NCBI RefSeq assembly: GCF_026163695.1
Contig: NZ_JAOTID010000012.1
Span: 109,599-173,598 of the forward strand
Direction of reading: 5' to 3'
Origin: Shumkonia mesophila
GTDB lineage: Bacteria; Pseudomonadota; Alphaproteobacteria; Rhodospirillales; Shumkoniaceae
Length of the DNA stretch: 64,000 bases
The notes beneath the pieces were generated by a model, which saw only the letters and a list, made by a program, of their open reading frames with translations, had not been told where the DNA came from and did not search any database. The position numbers and the translations under genes are program-made. Each line of letters opens with the position of its first letter. The first letter of the stretch is position 1. Shown one piece after another: positions 1-8,065 of this stretch.

Positions 1-1
1 G

Positions 2-751
2 CCCAAGATCGGCGAGGACGGCCGCCTGGCCTGGCAGGTTTATGCGCGCCCCTTCCCGGCCGGAGACCGGCGGCCGCGCATCGCCGTCATCATGACGGGA
101 CTGGGACTTGCCCGCGACGCCACGCAGGGCGCCATCCAGTATCTGCCGGCCGCCGTCACCCTGGCCTTCGATCCCTATGCCCCGGGCCTGCAGGAGTGGG
201 TCGCCGCGGCCCGCAAGCTGGGCCACGAGGTGCTGCTGACCCTGCCCATGGAAGCCAGCGAGTTTCCCGTGCGCGACGCCGGGCCGCGGGCCCTGGTCAC
301 GGCGATCGGCCCGGGCGACAACCTGAAGCGCCTGAACTATCTGCTGAGCCGGATGTCGGGCTATGTCGGCGTCGTCACCGCCATGGGCTCGCAGTTCACC
401 GTCGAGGACGTGCAGATGGGTCCCATGCTCGACGCCATCGGCCGGCGGGGATTGCTGTACGTCGATTCGGGCGCCAGCCGCAAATCGGTCGGCCCCGCCA
501 TCGCCAAGCAGATGGGCATGCCGCGCGCGCTGGCCGACGTGCAGATCGACCAGATTCCCTCGCGCGCCGCCATCACCAAGCGGTTGACCGAAATGGAGGA
601 TCTGGCGCGCAAGAACGGCGCCGCCGTCGCCCTCGCCCAGCCGCTGCCGGTGACGGTCGAGCGACTGATCGCCTGGACCGCCTCGCTGGAGGGACGCGAC
701 GTGGTGCTGGCGCCGGTGTCCGCCGTCACCGACCGCCAGCCCCTGCCATGA
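2..751 (+). CDS. Divergent polysaccharide deacetylase (DUF610/YibQ family), 5'-truncated
   Basis: The reading frame is open from the first bases of the window, so the N-terminus lies outside. What remains is the whole NodB-like fold of the DUF610 family, starting at RPRIAVIMTGLGL and ending near LAPVSAVTD. Active relatives carry a DDLG metal motif, an NHMGS motif and a late histidine. Here these read TGLG, TAMGS and AQP, so every metal ligand I can place is missing. It is therefore probably a non-catalytic envelope protein; substitution of the DD pair is also known in other alphaproteobacterial members. The stop overlaps the rppH start (ATGA), which indicates an operon. The family assignment is good but the role is unknown. 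Confidence 0.75.
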   Translation, partial: PKIGEDGRLAWQVYARPFPAGDRRPRIAVIMTGLGLARDATQGAIQYLPAAVTLAFDPYAPGLQEWVAAARKLGHEVLLTLPMEASEFPVRDAGPRALVTAIGPGDNLKRLNYLLSRMSGYVGVVTAMGSQFTVEDVQMGPMLDAIGRRGLLYVDSGASRKSVGPAIAKQMGMPRALADVQIDQIPSRAAITKRLTEMEDLARKNGAAVALAQPLPVTVERLIAWTASLEGRDVVLAPVSAVTDRQPLP

Positions 752-1272
752 CCGCCCGACGCGCCGGGGCCCGCCCCTATCGCCGCTGCATCGGCGCCTT
801 CCTGATCAACCGCGACGGCCGGGTCCTGGTCGGCCAGCGGGCCGACCGCGACGAGCCGGCCTGGCAGCTGCCGCAGGGCGGCATCGAGCGAAACGAGACG
901 CCCCGCCAGGCGGTCCTGCGCGAACTCGCCGAGGAGATCGGCACCGACCGGGCCACCGTGATCGGCGAGATGCCCGGCTGGGTCGCCTACGACTTTCCCG
1001 GCAGCCTGGCCGCCCGGCTGTGGAACGGCCGCTATCGCGGCCAGAAGCAGAAGTGGTTCGCGCTGCGCTTCGAGGGCCGCGACGCCGACATCGACCTCGC
1101 CGCCAGCGAACGGCCCGAGTTCAGCGACTGGAAATGGGTGCCCGTCGACGCCCTGCCCGTGCTGGCCGTCCCCTTCAAGCGGCAGGTCTATGAGGCGCTG
1201 GTCGCCCGCTTCGGCCCGCTGGCCGGCGCCGGCGAGGCGTCCGCCAGCCCCTTGCATCGCCGCCCGCGGTGA
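748..1272 (+). CDS. rppH: RNA pyrophosphohydrolase
   Basis: This 174-residue Nudix hydrolase removes pyrophosphate from the 5' triphosphate end of mRNA and so triggers RNase E-dependent decay. It begins with the typical RPYRRCIGAFLINRDGRVLVGQR stretch (shown here only in part: RPYRRCIGAF). The Nudix box lies at residues 44-66, with GG, the REL glutamate and the EE pair all intact, followed by QKQKWFALRF, which is characteristic of RppH rather than other Nudix enzymes. The ATG overlaps the stop of the DUF610 gene by four bases, and its own stop overlaps the next ATG, so translation is probably coupled. The product is cytosolic and of normal length for the family. Confidence 0.9.
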   Translation: MTARRAGARPYRRCIGAFLINRDGRVLVGQRADRDEPAWQLPQGGIERNETPRQAVLRELAEEIGTDRATVIGEMPGWVAYDFPGSLAARLWNGRYRGQKQKWFALRFEGRDADIDLAASERPEFSDWKWVPVDALPVLAVPFKRQVYEALVARFGPLAGAGEASASPLHRRPR

Positions 1273-2057
1273 CCCATTCTCGGGCCATGGATGCAACACC
1301 TCTCCGTTCCGCGCTGATCACCGGCGCCGCCAAGCGGATCGGCCGGGCGGTCGCGCTCGACCTGGCGGAGCGCGGCTGGACCGTCGCCGTCCACTACAAC
1401 ACGTCGGAAGCCGAGGCGACGGCGGTGTGCGAACAGATCCTCAAGAGCGGCGGCCGGGCCCAGCCGGTGCGCGCCGACCTTGCCGTCGAAGCGGAGTGCG
1501 CCGCCCTGCTCGATCGCGCCGCCCACGCGGTCGGGCCGATCGGTTGCCTGATCAACAACGCCTCGATCTTCGAGAAGGATTCGCCCGAGACCGCCACCAA
1601 GGAATCGTGGGAGGCGCACATGCAGATCAATCTGCGGGCGCCCTTCGTGCTGGTCCAGCGCTTCGCCGCCCAACTGCCGGAAGGGGTTGCCGGCAACGTC
1701 ATCAACGTCATCGACCAGCGGGTGTGGAACCTGACCGGCGCGTTCACCTCCTATACCGTCAGCAAGGCGGCGCTGTGGACGCTGACCCGCACCCTGGCCC
1801 TGGCCCTGGCACCCCGCATCCGCGTCAACGCGGTCGGCCCCGGACCGACGCTGCCCAGCTTGCGCCAGAGCGAAGAACAGTTCCGCCGCCAGTGGCAGGC
1901 GGTGCCCCTGGCCCGCAAGGTCGACCCCGGCGAAATCTGCGAGGCCATCCGCTTCATCCTTGACGCCCCCTCGATGACCGGCCAAATGATCGCCTTGGAC
2001 GGCGGCCAGCATCTGGGCTGGGCGCCGTCGGGCCGGACCAAGGCCGCCGACGAATAA
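1269..2057 (+). CDS. SDR oxidoreductase, pteridine reductase-like
   Basis: This is a 262-residue short-chain dehydrogenase. The cofactor motif TGAAKRIG is at residues 18-25, where the arginine suggests NADPH, and NNAS is at 96-99. The catalytic tyrosine and lysine are in YTVSK (Y162, K166). The usual catalytic serine is replaced by aspartate in VIDQ (D149), which together with TGAAKRIG is the pattern of pteridine reductase PTR1. folB follows 41 bp downstream, so reduction of dihydrofolate or dihydromonapterin is a sensible inference, possibly as a FolM-type alternative reductase. The ATG at 1269 overlaps the rppH stop; ATG 1287 is an alternative start. The fold is certain and the substrate is not. 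Confidence 0.75.
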   Translation: MTHSRAMDATPLRSALITGAAKRIGRAVALDLAERGWTVAVHYNTSEAEATAVCEQILKSGGRAQPVRADLAVEAECAALLDRAAHAVGPIGCLINNASIFEKDSPETATKESWEAHMQINLRAPFVLVQRFAAQLPEGVAGNVINVIDQRVWNLTGAFTSYTVSKAALWTLTRTLALALAPRIRVNAVGPGPTLPSLRQSEEQFRRQWQAVPLARKVDPGEICEAIRFILDAPSMTGQMIALDGGQHLGWAPSGRTKAADE

Positions 2058-2098
2058 GGAGAAGACGGGCGGACGGCCGCCCGCCAGGAGACCATTCC

Positions 2099-2512
2099 AT
2101 GACCACCGACCGCGCCAATGTCGTCCGTCCCTTGAGAATCGCCGATGCGCGAAACGCCGTGCGCCACGTGTTCATCCGCGACATGGTGCTGCCGTGCTCG
2201 ATCGGGGTCCATCGCCACGAGCAGCTCGAAGCGCAGCGCATCCGCATCAACCTCGACCTGGCGGTCCGCGAAGCGGTTGAGCCGCTGGGCGACAACCTCG
2301 CCAATGTCGTCTGCTACGAGACCGTCGCCAACGGCATCCGCGCAATCGTCGCGCGAGGACACGTCAATTTGGTGGAAACCCTGGCCGAGGACATTGCGGC
2401 CCTTTGCCTGAAGGACATTCGCATCCTGTCGGCCCGGGTGCGCGTCGAGAAGCTGGACGTCTTCGCCGACGCCCAAAGCGTGGGCGTCGAGATCGAGCGC
2501 GTGCGCCATTAG
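2099..2512 (+). CDS. folB: Dihydroneopterin aldolase
   Basis: FolB converts 7,8-dihydroneopterin to 6-hydroxymethyl-dihydropterin and glycolaldehyde in folate synthesis. The 137-residue protein has the family pattern: CSIGVHRHEQLEAQRI near residues 33-48, the CYETV strand at 72-76, LVETLAEDIA at 91-100, and the likely active-site lysine in RVEKLDVF (K118). An N-terminal extension of about 20 residues precedes the core (VRHVFIRDMVLPCSIGVHR), as is common in alphaproteobacteria. AGGAG at 2086-2090 gives a well-spaced ribosome-binding site. It follows the pteridine-reductase-like gene and is probably co-transcribed with it. An AT-rich gap follows. Confidence 0.88.
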   Translation: MTTDRANVVRPLRIADARNAVRHVFIRDMVLPCSIGVHRHEQLEAQRIRINLDLAVREAVEPLGDNLANVVCYETVANGIRAIVARGHVNLVETLAEDIAALCLKDIRILSARVRVEKLDVFADAQSVGVEIERVRH

Positions 2513-2889
2513 GCCGTCGATTTCAAATCTCCGCGCAAGCCCTTGCAGAATCGGGTCTTCACTGCTTTTTCCGGGAGAGTTGTGCACAGGCGCCGGAATA
2601 TTTCCCTTTGATGACGAAAGTATTGCAGTTTTTCCACATATTCCCCTGGACTTTGCTTGACTTTTGATTTGGCGTTTAAAATCAGTACGTTAGCCAGTTG
2701 CACTTTTTTTAGGCATAGAGAGAAAAGCGGCGGAATCAATAGGACGGCGGGCAGCCGAATCGTGAAATCAACAGTGTTATCCACAGGAATCGTGGATAGT
2801 TCGGCGGGCCCCGGAAATTCGGCTTCGCCGTTGGCGATCGGCCCCCCAGCCGCGTTGACGGAACGCTTCGAATCGGCCACATAGCAGAC
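2513..2889. other. Origin-like intergenic region with DnaA boxes and clustered GANTC sites
   Basis: This 377-bp gap is visibly richer in A and T than its surroundings. It holds one perfect DnaA box, TTATCCACA at 2777-2785, a close variant TTTTCCACA at 2630-2638, a weaker TTGTGCACA at 2580-2588, and a degenerate reverse-strand box at 2791-2799 (CTATCCACG). GAATC, a CcrM (GANTC) methylation site, occurs five times: 2548, 2733, 2757, 2787 and 2870. An A/T-rich stretch at 2650-2710 could serve as the unwinding element. These are the usual components of an alphaproteobacterial origin, but no dnaA, hemE or parAB genes are nearby. DnaA control of uvrC is the alternative. Confidence 0.5.
2653..2682 (+). 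promoter_or_regulatory. Possible sigma-70 promoter upstream of uvrC
   Basis: TTGCTT at 2653-2658 and TAAAAT at 2677-2682 are separated by 18 bp. The -10 matches the consensus at five of six positions but the -35 is weak. It lies about 200 bp before the uvrC start, inside the origin-like region, so it may equally be part of an AT-rich unwinding element. Confidence 0.25.
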
Positions 2890-4869
2890 ATGAATCGCGA
2901 ACCCACGAGCGCCTGGAACCCCGCGAACCTTGCCGCCGCCGACGGCCGCGACGGAGAGCCGGTGGCCGCCGCCGATTCGCCACCACCTATAGGCGAACCA
3001 CCGCCCGTCGCCGGAGTCGCCGTCATCGAAGGCCACCTGCGCACCCTGCCCGCCGGGCCGGGCGTCTATCGCATGATCAACAAGGCCGGCGACGTGCTTT
3101 ACGTCGGCAAGGCCAAGAACCTGCGCAAGCGGGTGGTCAGCTACACCAAACTGGCGCGCCAGCCGAACCGCTTGCGCCGGATGGTGTCGGAGACGGCCTC
3201 GATGGAGTTCGTCACCACCCATACCGAGGCCGAGGCCCTGCTGCTCGAGGCCAACCTGATCAAGCGCCTGAAGCCGCGCTACAACATCCTGCTGCGCGAC
3301 GACAAGTCGTTCCCGGCCATCCTGGTCACCGGCGACCACGAATTTCCCCAGGTGCTCAAGCATCGCGGGTCGCGCGCCCGCAAGGGCGACTATTTTGGGC
3401 CCTTCGCCTCGGCCTGGGCGGTCAACGAGACGCTGGCCACCCTGCAGCGCGCCTTTCTTTTGCGCTCGTGCACCGACGCCGTGTTCGCGGCGCGCACCCG
3501 GCCGTGCCTTTTGCATCAGATCAAGCGGTGCAGTGCGCCCTGCGTGGGGCGCATCGACGCCCCCCGCTACAACGCCCTGGTCGAACAGGCCCGCGAGTTT
3601 CTCACCGGCGGCAGCCAGGCCATCCAGCGCCAGCTCGCGCAGCACATGCAGGAGGCCAGCGACCGCCTGGAGTTCGAGGCGGCGGCCCAGCTTCGCGACC
3701 GCATCCAGGCGCTGACCCGGGTGCAGGCCCACCAGGACGTCAACCTCAGGGGCGTCGGCACCGCCGACGTCATCGCCGCCCACCAGGCGGGCGGGCAGAC
3801 CTGCATCCAGGTGTTCTTCATCCGGGCCGGCAGCAACTACGGCAACCGCGCCTATTTTCCCAGTCACGCCAGAGAGGAAGAGATCGGCGACGTCCTGGAG
3901 GCCTTCCTCGGCCAGTTCTACGCCAGCCATCCGCCGCCGCCCACCCTGCTGCTCAGCCACCGGCCGCCCCACGCCGCCCTGGTCGCCGAAGCTTTATCGG
4001 TGCGGGCCGGCAGGCGGGTCAGCCTGGTGGTGCCGGAACGCGGCGAGAAGCACGACGTGGTCCGTCACGCCACCGCCAACGCCCGCGACGCCCTGGCCCG
4101 CCGGCTGGCCGAAAGCACGACGCAGCGCCAGCTTCTCGAAGGGCTGGCAAACTCTCTCGACCTCGACGCGCCGCCCCGGCGCATCGAGGTTTACGACAAC
4201 AGCCACATCGGCGGCACCCAGGCGGTCGGCGCCATGATCGTGGCCGGCCCCGACGGCTTCATGAAACCGGCCTACCGCAAGTTCAACATCCGCGGCGGCG
4301 ACGCGGCGACGGAGGACGAGGCGATGGCGCCGGGCGACGACTACGCGATGATGCGCGAGGTGCTGACCCGGCGCTTCGCCCGCGCGCTCAAGGAGGATCC
4401 CGAGCGCCGGCGCGAGCAGTGGCCCGACCTGGTGTTGATCGACGGCGGCGCCGGCCAGCTGGCCATCGCGCTCGAGGTGTTCGCCGAACTTGGCATCGAC
4501 GACGTCGCGGTAGCCGCCATCGCCAAGGGGCCCGATCGCAATGCCGGGCGCGAGCGCATCTTCCTGCCCGGCCGGCCGCCGGCATCGTTGGCGCCGCGCG
4601 ACCCCGTGCTCTATTTCCTCCAGCGGCTGCGCGACGAGGCGCACCGTTTCGCCATCGGCACCCAGCGCGCCCGGCGCACCCAGGGGCTCGGCAAGTCGGC
4701 GCTGGACGCCATCCCCGGCATCGGCGCCAAGCGCAAGAAGGCGCTGCTCCATCACTTCGGCTCGACCGGGGCGGTGGCCGAGGCCGGGCGGACGGATCTG
4801 GAAGCGGTCGACGGCATCAGCCGGGAGATCGCCAACAAAATCTATGAATGGTTCCACTCGGGCGGCTAA
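2890..4869 (+). CDS. uvrC: Excinuclease ABC subunit C
   Basis: UvrC makes the two incisions around bulky DNA lesions after recruitment by UvrB in nucleotide excision repair. The GIY-YIG nuclease is at residues ~48-130 (GVY at 58-60, YVG at 71-73, then [10 protein letters not shown]). The UVR helix pair that binds UvrB lies around 225-275, the RNase H-like second nuclease contains [10 protein letters not shown] near 435, and tandem helix-hairpin-helix motifs ([13 protein letters not shown]) close the protein. At 659 residues it is somewhat longer than E. coli UvrC because of a proline/alanine-rich N-terminal tail of about 45 residues; a later start is possible. pgsA follows after 52 bp. Confidence 0.95.
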   Translation: MNREPTSAWNPANLAAADGRDGEPVAAADSPPPIGEPPPVAGVAVIEGHLRTLPAGPGVYRMINKAGDVLYVGKAKNLRKRVVSYTKLARQPNRLRRMVSETASMEFVTTHTEAEALLLEANLIKRLKPRYNILLRDDKSFPAILVTGDHEFPQVLKHRGSRARKGDYFGPFASAWAVNETLATLQRAFLLRSCTDAVFAARTRPCLLHQIKRCSAPCVGRIDAPRYNALVEQAREFLTGGSQAIQRQLAQHMQEASDRLEFEAAAQLRDRIQALTRVQAHQDVNLRGVGTADVIAAHQAGGQTCIQVFFIRAGSNYGNRAYFPSHAREEEIGDVLEAFLGQFYASHPPPPTLLLSHRPPHAALVAEALSVRAGRRVSLVVPERGEKHDVVRHATANARDALARRLAESTTQRQLLEGLANSLDLDAPPRRIEVYDNSHIGGTQAVGAMIVAGPDGFMKPAYRKFNIRGGDAATEDEAMAPGDDYAMMREVLTRRFARALKEDPERRREQWPDLVLIDGGAGQLAIALEVFAELGIDDVAVAAIAKGPDRNAGRERIFLPGRPPASLAPRDPVLYFLQRLRDEAHRFAIGTQRARRTQGLGKSALDAIPGIGAKRKKALLHHFGSTGAVAEAGRTDLEAVDGISREIANKIYEWFHSGG

Positions 4870-4921
4870 AATAGCCGCGCGAGCGGTGCCGTGCGCCGCG
4901 CCTCCGACTTCGAAAGCACCC

Positions 4922-5497
4922 ATGGCCAACAACCTGCCCAACCTGCTCACCCTGTCGCGCATCCTGGCCATCGGCCTGATCATCGGCCTGCTGCTGCTCG
5001 ACCCGCCGCTGGGCAGCTGGCTGGCGCTGGCCGCCTATACCTATGCCTGCGTCACCGATTTCTTCGACGGCTACCTGGCCCGCGCGCTGCACCAGCAGTC
5101 GGCGCTGGGCCGCTTTCTCGATCCCATCGCCGACAAGCTGCTGGTTTCGGCCGTGCTGCTGATGCTGGTCGCCAACGACCGCATCGCCGGCATGACGGTG
5201 TTGCCGGCCATGGTCATCCTGTGCCGCGAGATCCTGGTCTCGGGGCTGCGCGAGTTCCTGGCCGGACTTCGGGTCGGCGTGCCGGTCAGCCAGTTGGCCA
5301 AGTGGAAGACGACGCTGCAGATGATCGCCTTGGGCTTTCTCATCGTCGGCGACGTCGGCCCCGATTTCGGCCCCGTCGGCACCGCCGACATCGGCATCTG
5401 CGGCCTGTGGATCGCCGCCGTCCTGACTCTGATCACCGGGTACGACTATCTGCGGGTCGGCCTCCGTCACATGACCGATACCGACGGCGGCGGGTGA
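4922..5497 (+). CDS. pgsA: CDP-diacylglycerol-glycerol-3-phosphate 3-phosphatidyltransferase
   Basis: This inner-membrane enzyme makes phosphatidylglycerol phosphate from CDP-diacylglycerol and glycerol 3-phosphate, the committed step to phosphatidylglycerol. The 191-residue protein has the CDP-alcohol phosphotransferase signature: DGYLAR, eight residues, G, three residues, D, three residues, D (DGYLARALHQQSALGRFLDP, then IAD). About five hydrophobic helices are visible. The N-terminus NLPNLLTLSRI is typical of PgsA. The first in-frame ATG after the uvrC stop was chosen. The uvrC-pgsA order recurs widely in proteobacteria. Confidence 0.92.
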   Translation: MANNLPNLLTLSRILAIGLIIGLLLLDPPLGSWLALAAYTYACVTDFFDGYLARALHQQSALGRFLDPIADKLLVSAVLLMLVANDRIAGMTVLPAMVILCREILVSGLREFLAGLRVGVPVSQLAKWKTTLQMIALGFLIVGDVGPDFGPVGTADIGICGLWIAAVLTLITGYDYLRVGLRHMTDTDGGG

Positions 5498-5574
5498 GGC
5501 CCGGGCGATGACGGGTCCGCGACGCGCCGAGGAAGTCTTCTTCTTTCCGTCGATCACAGCGGAGGCATGACGCG

Positions 5575-6105
5575 GTGGCGGCCCGGGTGTTCGGCGTGGT
5601 GGGGTGGAGCGGCAGCGGCAAGACGACGCTGGTGACCGCCCTCATCCCCGAACTGGTCGGCCGCGGCCTGGCGGTTTCCACTGTCAAGCACACCCATCAC
5701 GACATCGACATCGACAAGCCGGGCAAGGATTCGCACCGCCATCGCGAAGCCGGCGCCACCGAGGTGCTGGTGACCTCGCCCAAGCGCTGGGCCCTCATCC
5801 ACGAACTCCGGGACGTGGCGGAACCGGACATGGAGGCGCTGATCCGCCGGATGGCGGCCGTCGACCTGATCCTGGTCGAGGGCTTCAAGAGCCACCGCTT
5901 CGCCAAGCTGGAGGTTCACCGGCCGGCCCTCGGCAAGCCGCTGCTGGCGACCACCGACCCCACCGTCGTGGCGGTGGCCAGCGACGAGGCGCTGCCGGGC
6001 CTGGCGCTGCCGGTGTTGCCGCTGGCCGACGTCGGGGCGATCGCCGCCTTCGTCATGACCCACTTCAACCTCGGGCGCGGAGGCGGCGATGACCACGGCT
6101 GCTAA
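5575..6105 (+). CDS. mobB: Molybdopterin-guanine dinucleotide biosynthesis adaptor MobB
   Basis: MobB is a GTP-binding protein that assists MobA in attaching GMP to molybdopterin. The 176-residue product has a clear P-loop, GWSGSGKTT at residues 10-18, followed by STVKHTHHDIDIDKPGKDS, which is the family signature, then GATEVLV and LILVEGFK. The start is GTG at 5575, preceded by GGAGG at 5561-5565; the nearby ATG at 5567 is in another frame. The 3' end overlaps moeA by 17 bp, and moaD and moaE follow directly, forming a molybdenum-cofactor operon. Confidence 0.9.
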   Translation: MAARVFGVVGWSGSGKTTLVTALIPELVGRGLAVSTVKHTHHDIDIDKPGKDSHRHREAGATEVLVTSPKRWALIHELRDVAEPDMEALIRRMAAVDLILVEGFKSHRFAKLEVHRPALGKPLLATTDPTVVAVASDEALPGLALPVLPLADVGAIAAFVMTHFNLGRGGGDDHGC

Positions 6106-7345
6106 CGACTGTTTTACGCCGGCCGGCGAGTTGATGAAACTCGACGCCGCGCTGGCGCTGCTGGCCCAACGGATCAAGCCGGTGGCCGGGGTGGAGACGG
6201 TGCCGCTGGCCCGGGCGCTGGAGCGCACGCTGGCCGAGACGCTGAAGGCCGAGCGCGACGTGCCGCCGCACGACAACGCCGCCGTCGACGGCTTCGCGGT
6301 GCGCTTCGCCGACGTCGCCGCCGACGGCGAAACCCGTCTGCCGGTCACCGGGCGCGTCGCCGCCGGCCATCCGCTGGAACGGCCGGCCCGGCCGGGCGAG
6401 GCGCTGCGCATCTTCACCGGCGCCCCGGTACCGGAAGGGATCGATACCATCGTCATGCAGGAGAACTGCCGGCTGGAGGGCGAAACGGTGGTGTTCGGCC
6501 CCGGCCTGCGGGCCGGCGTCAACACCCGCCGCCGGGGCGAGGACGTGCGGGCCGGCGACATCATCCTGGAGGAGGGCGTCCGCCTGCGCCCGCAGGAGAT
6601 CGGGCTGGCCGCCTCGGTGGGCCGGGCCACGCTCGCCGTGCGCACCCCCTTGCGGGCCGCCGTGTTCTCGACCGGCGACGAGGTGCGCGATCCGGGTTCC
6701 CCGGCGCCCGACGGCTGCATCTACGACGCCAACCGCTATGTCGTCGGCGGGCTGTTGGCCGGCCTCGGCTGCGCCGTCACCGACTTGGGCATCCTGCCCG
6801 ATTCCCTTGCCGCCGTGCGCGAGGCGCTGGAGCGGGCGGCGGCGGATCATCACCTGATCGTCACCTCGGGCGGCATCAGCCTGGGCGACGAGGACCACGT
6901 GCGCGCCGCCGTCGAGGCCTTGGGCCGCCTGCACCTGTGGCGCCTCGCCATCAAGCCGGGGCGGCCGCTGGCCCTGGGCCAGGTGGGCGGCGCCGTGTTC
7001 GCCGGGCTGCCCGGTAACCCGGTGGCCGCCATGGTCACTTTCTTAAGGATCGTGCGCCCGGTGATCCTGGCCCTGGCCGGACGGCGCGACACGGCCCCCC
7101 GCTTCTACAAGGTGCGCACCGCCTTCGCCTACCGCAAGAAGGTCGGGCGGCGCGAGTTCCTGCGTGCCCATCTCGTCACCGACGCCGCTGGTGAGCCGCG
7201 CGCCGTCAAGTACGCCGCCGACGGCTCGGGCATCCTGACCTCGATGGTCGCCGCCGACGGCCTGGTCGAGCTGCCCGAATGGATGGAAGCGGTGAAGGAA
7301 GGCGATGCCGTCGACTTCCTGCCGTTCGCGGAGGTCTTTCGATGA
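6089..7345 (+). CDS. moeA: Molybdopterin molybdotransferase
   Basis: MoeA inserts molybdate into adenylated molybdopterin to form the active cofactor. The 418-residue protein has the family landmarks: DNAAVDGFAVRFAD near residue 67, ITGAPVPEGID-like FTGAPVPEGIDTIVMQE, VFSTGDE in the MogA-like domain, TSGGISLGDEDHV and GLPGNPVAAMVTF, then a C-terminal domain. GGAGG precedes the ATG with five bases of spacing although the start lies within the end of mobB, which supports this start over the later ATG at 6134. The stop overlaps moaD (ATGA). Confidence 0.93.
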   Translation: MTTAANDCFTPAGELMKLDAALALLAQRIKPVAGVETVPLARALERTLAETLKAERDVPPHDNAAVDGFAVRFADVAADGETRLPVTGRVAAGHPLERPARPGEALRIFTGAPVPEGIDTIVMQENCRLEGETVVFGPGLRAGVNTRRRGEDVRAGDIILEEGVRLRPQEIGLAASVGRATLAVRTPLRAAVFSTGDEVRDPGSPAPDGCIYDANRYVVGGLLAGLGCAVTDLGILPDSLAAVREALERAAADHHLIVTSGGISLGDEDHVRAAVEALGRLHLWRLAIKPGRPLALGQVGGAVFAGLPGNPVAAMVTFLRIVRPVILALAGRRDTAPRFYKVRTAFAYRKKVGRREFLRAHLVTDAAGEPRAVKYAADGSGILTSMVAADGLVELPEWMEAVKEGDAVDFLPFAEVFR

Positions 7346-7593
7346 AGGTTCTCTATTTCGCCTGGGTCCGGGAACGGATCGGCGTCGACTGCGAGGAGGT
7401 GAGCCCGCCCGCCGCCGTCGGCGACGTCGGCTCGCTGGTCGCCTGGCTCAAGAGCCGCAGCGAGGGGCACGCCGAGGCCTTGGGCGATCCCGGCCGCGTG
7501 CGGGTCGCCGTCAACCAGGAGGCGGTCGGCCCCGAGCACCCGGTCGGCCCCGGCGACGAGGTCGCCTTCTTCCCGCCGATGACGGGGGGCTGA
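7342..7593 (+). CDS. moaD: Molybdopterin synthase sulfur carrier subunit
   Basis: MoaD is the small ubiquitin-like subunit that delivers sulfur, as a C-terminal thiocarboxylate, for converting cyclic pyranopterin to molybdopterin. The 83-residue product starts MKVLYFAWVRERIG and ends FFPPMTGG, with the diglycine needed for adenylation and thiocarboxylation. GDEVAFFPP is the usual last strand. The start overlaps the moeA stop by four bases, and moaE starts three bases after the moaD stop, so both synthase subunits are translated together. Confidence 0.92.
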   Translation: MKVLYFAWVRERIGVDCEEVSPPAAVGDVGSLVAWLKSRSEGHAEALGDPGRVRVAVNQEAVGPEHPVGPGDEVAFFPPMTGG

Positions 7594-7596
7594 GCG

Positions 7597-8061
7597 ATGA
7601 TCCGCCTGCAGCGCGAGGATTTCGACCCCGGAGTCGAGCTGGCTCGTCTGGGCGAGGGCGACCCCACCATCGGCGGCGTCTGCGCCTTCGTCGGACTGGT
7701 GCGCGACCGCTCGCCGGCGGGCCCGGTGACGGCGATGACGCTGGAGCACTATCCGGGCATGACCGAGAAGGCGCTGGCCCGCATCGAGGCCGAGGCCCGC
7801 GCCCGCTGGCCGCTCGAGGACGTGCTGATCGTCCACCGCCATGGCCGGCTCACGCCGGGAGAGCGCATCGTCCTGGTGGCCACCGCGTCGGCCCACCGCC
7901 AGGCGGCGTTCGACGCCTGCCAGTTCCTGATCGACTGGCTGAAGACCCGAGCCCCCTTCTGGAAGCGCGAAGAGGGACCGGACGGCCCCCGCTGGGTGGA
8001 AGCGCGGGCCGAGGACGACGACGCGGCGGCGCGCTGGCGCGGCGACGACAGGAAGGAGTGA
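7597..8061 (+). CDS. moaE: Molybdopterin synthase catalytic subunit
   Basis: MoaE forms the heterotetramer with MoaD that makes the dithiolene of molybdopterin. The 154-residue protein shows GAVCTFVG-like GGVCAFVGLVRD, LEHYPGMTEKAL, HRHGRLTPGE and ASAHRQAAFDACQFLIDWLK, followed by the catalytic lysine segment KTRAPFWKRE. Length and order match the family. The last bases carry the ribosome-binding site GGAAGGAG of the next gene. Confidence 0.93.
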   Translation: MIRLQREDFDPGVELARLGEGDPTIGGVCAFVGLVRDRSPAGPVTAMTLEHYPGMTEKALARIEAEARARWPLEDVLIVHRHGRLTPGERIVLVATASAHRQAAFDACQFLIDWLKTRAPFWKREEGPDGPRWVEARAEDDDAAARWRGDDRKE

Positions 8062-8065
8062 GGCC

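Noticed and set aside
2509..3972. Long minus-strand frame across the origin-like gap and uvrC
   Set aside because: It is antisense to uvrC, and its sequence in the gap has no recognisable domain or ribosome-binding site.
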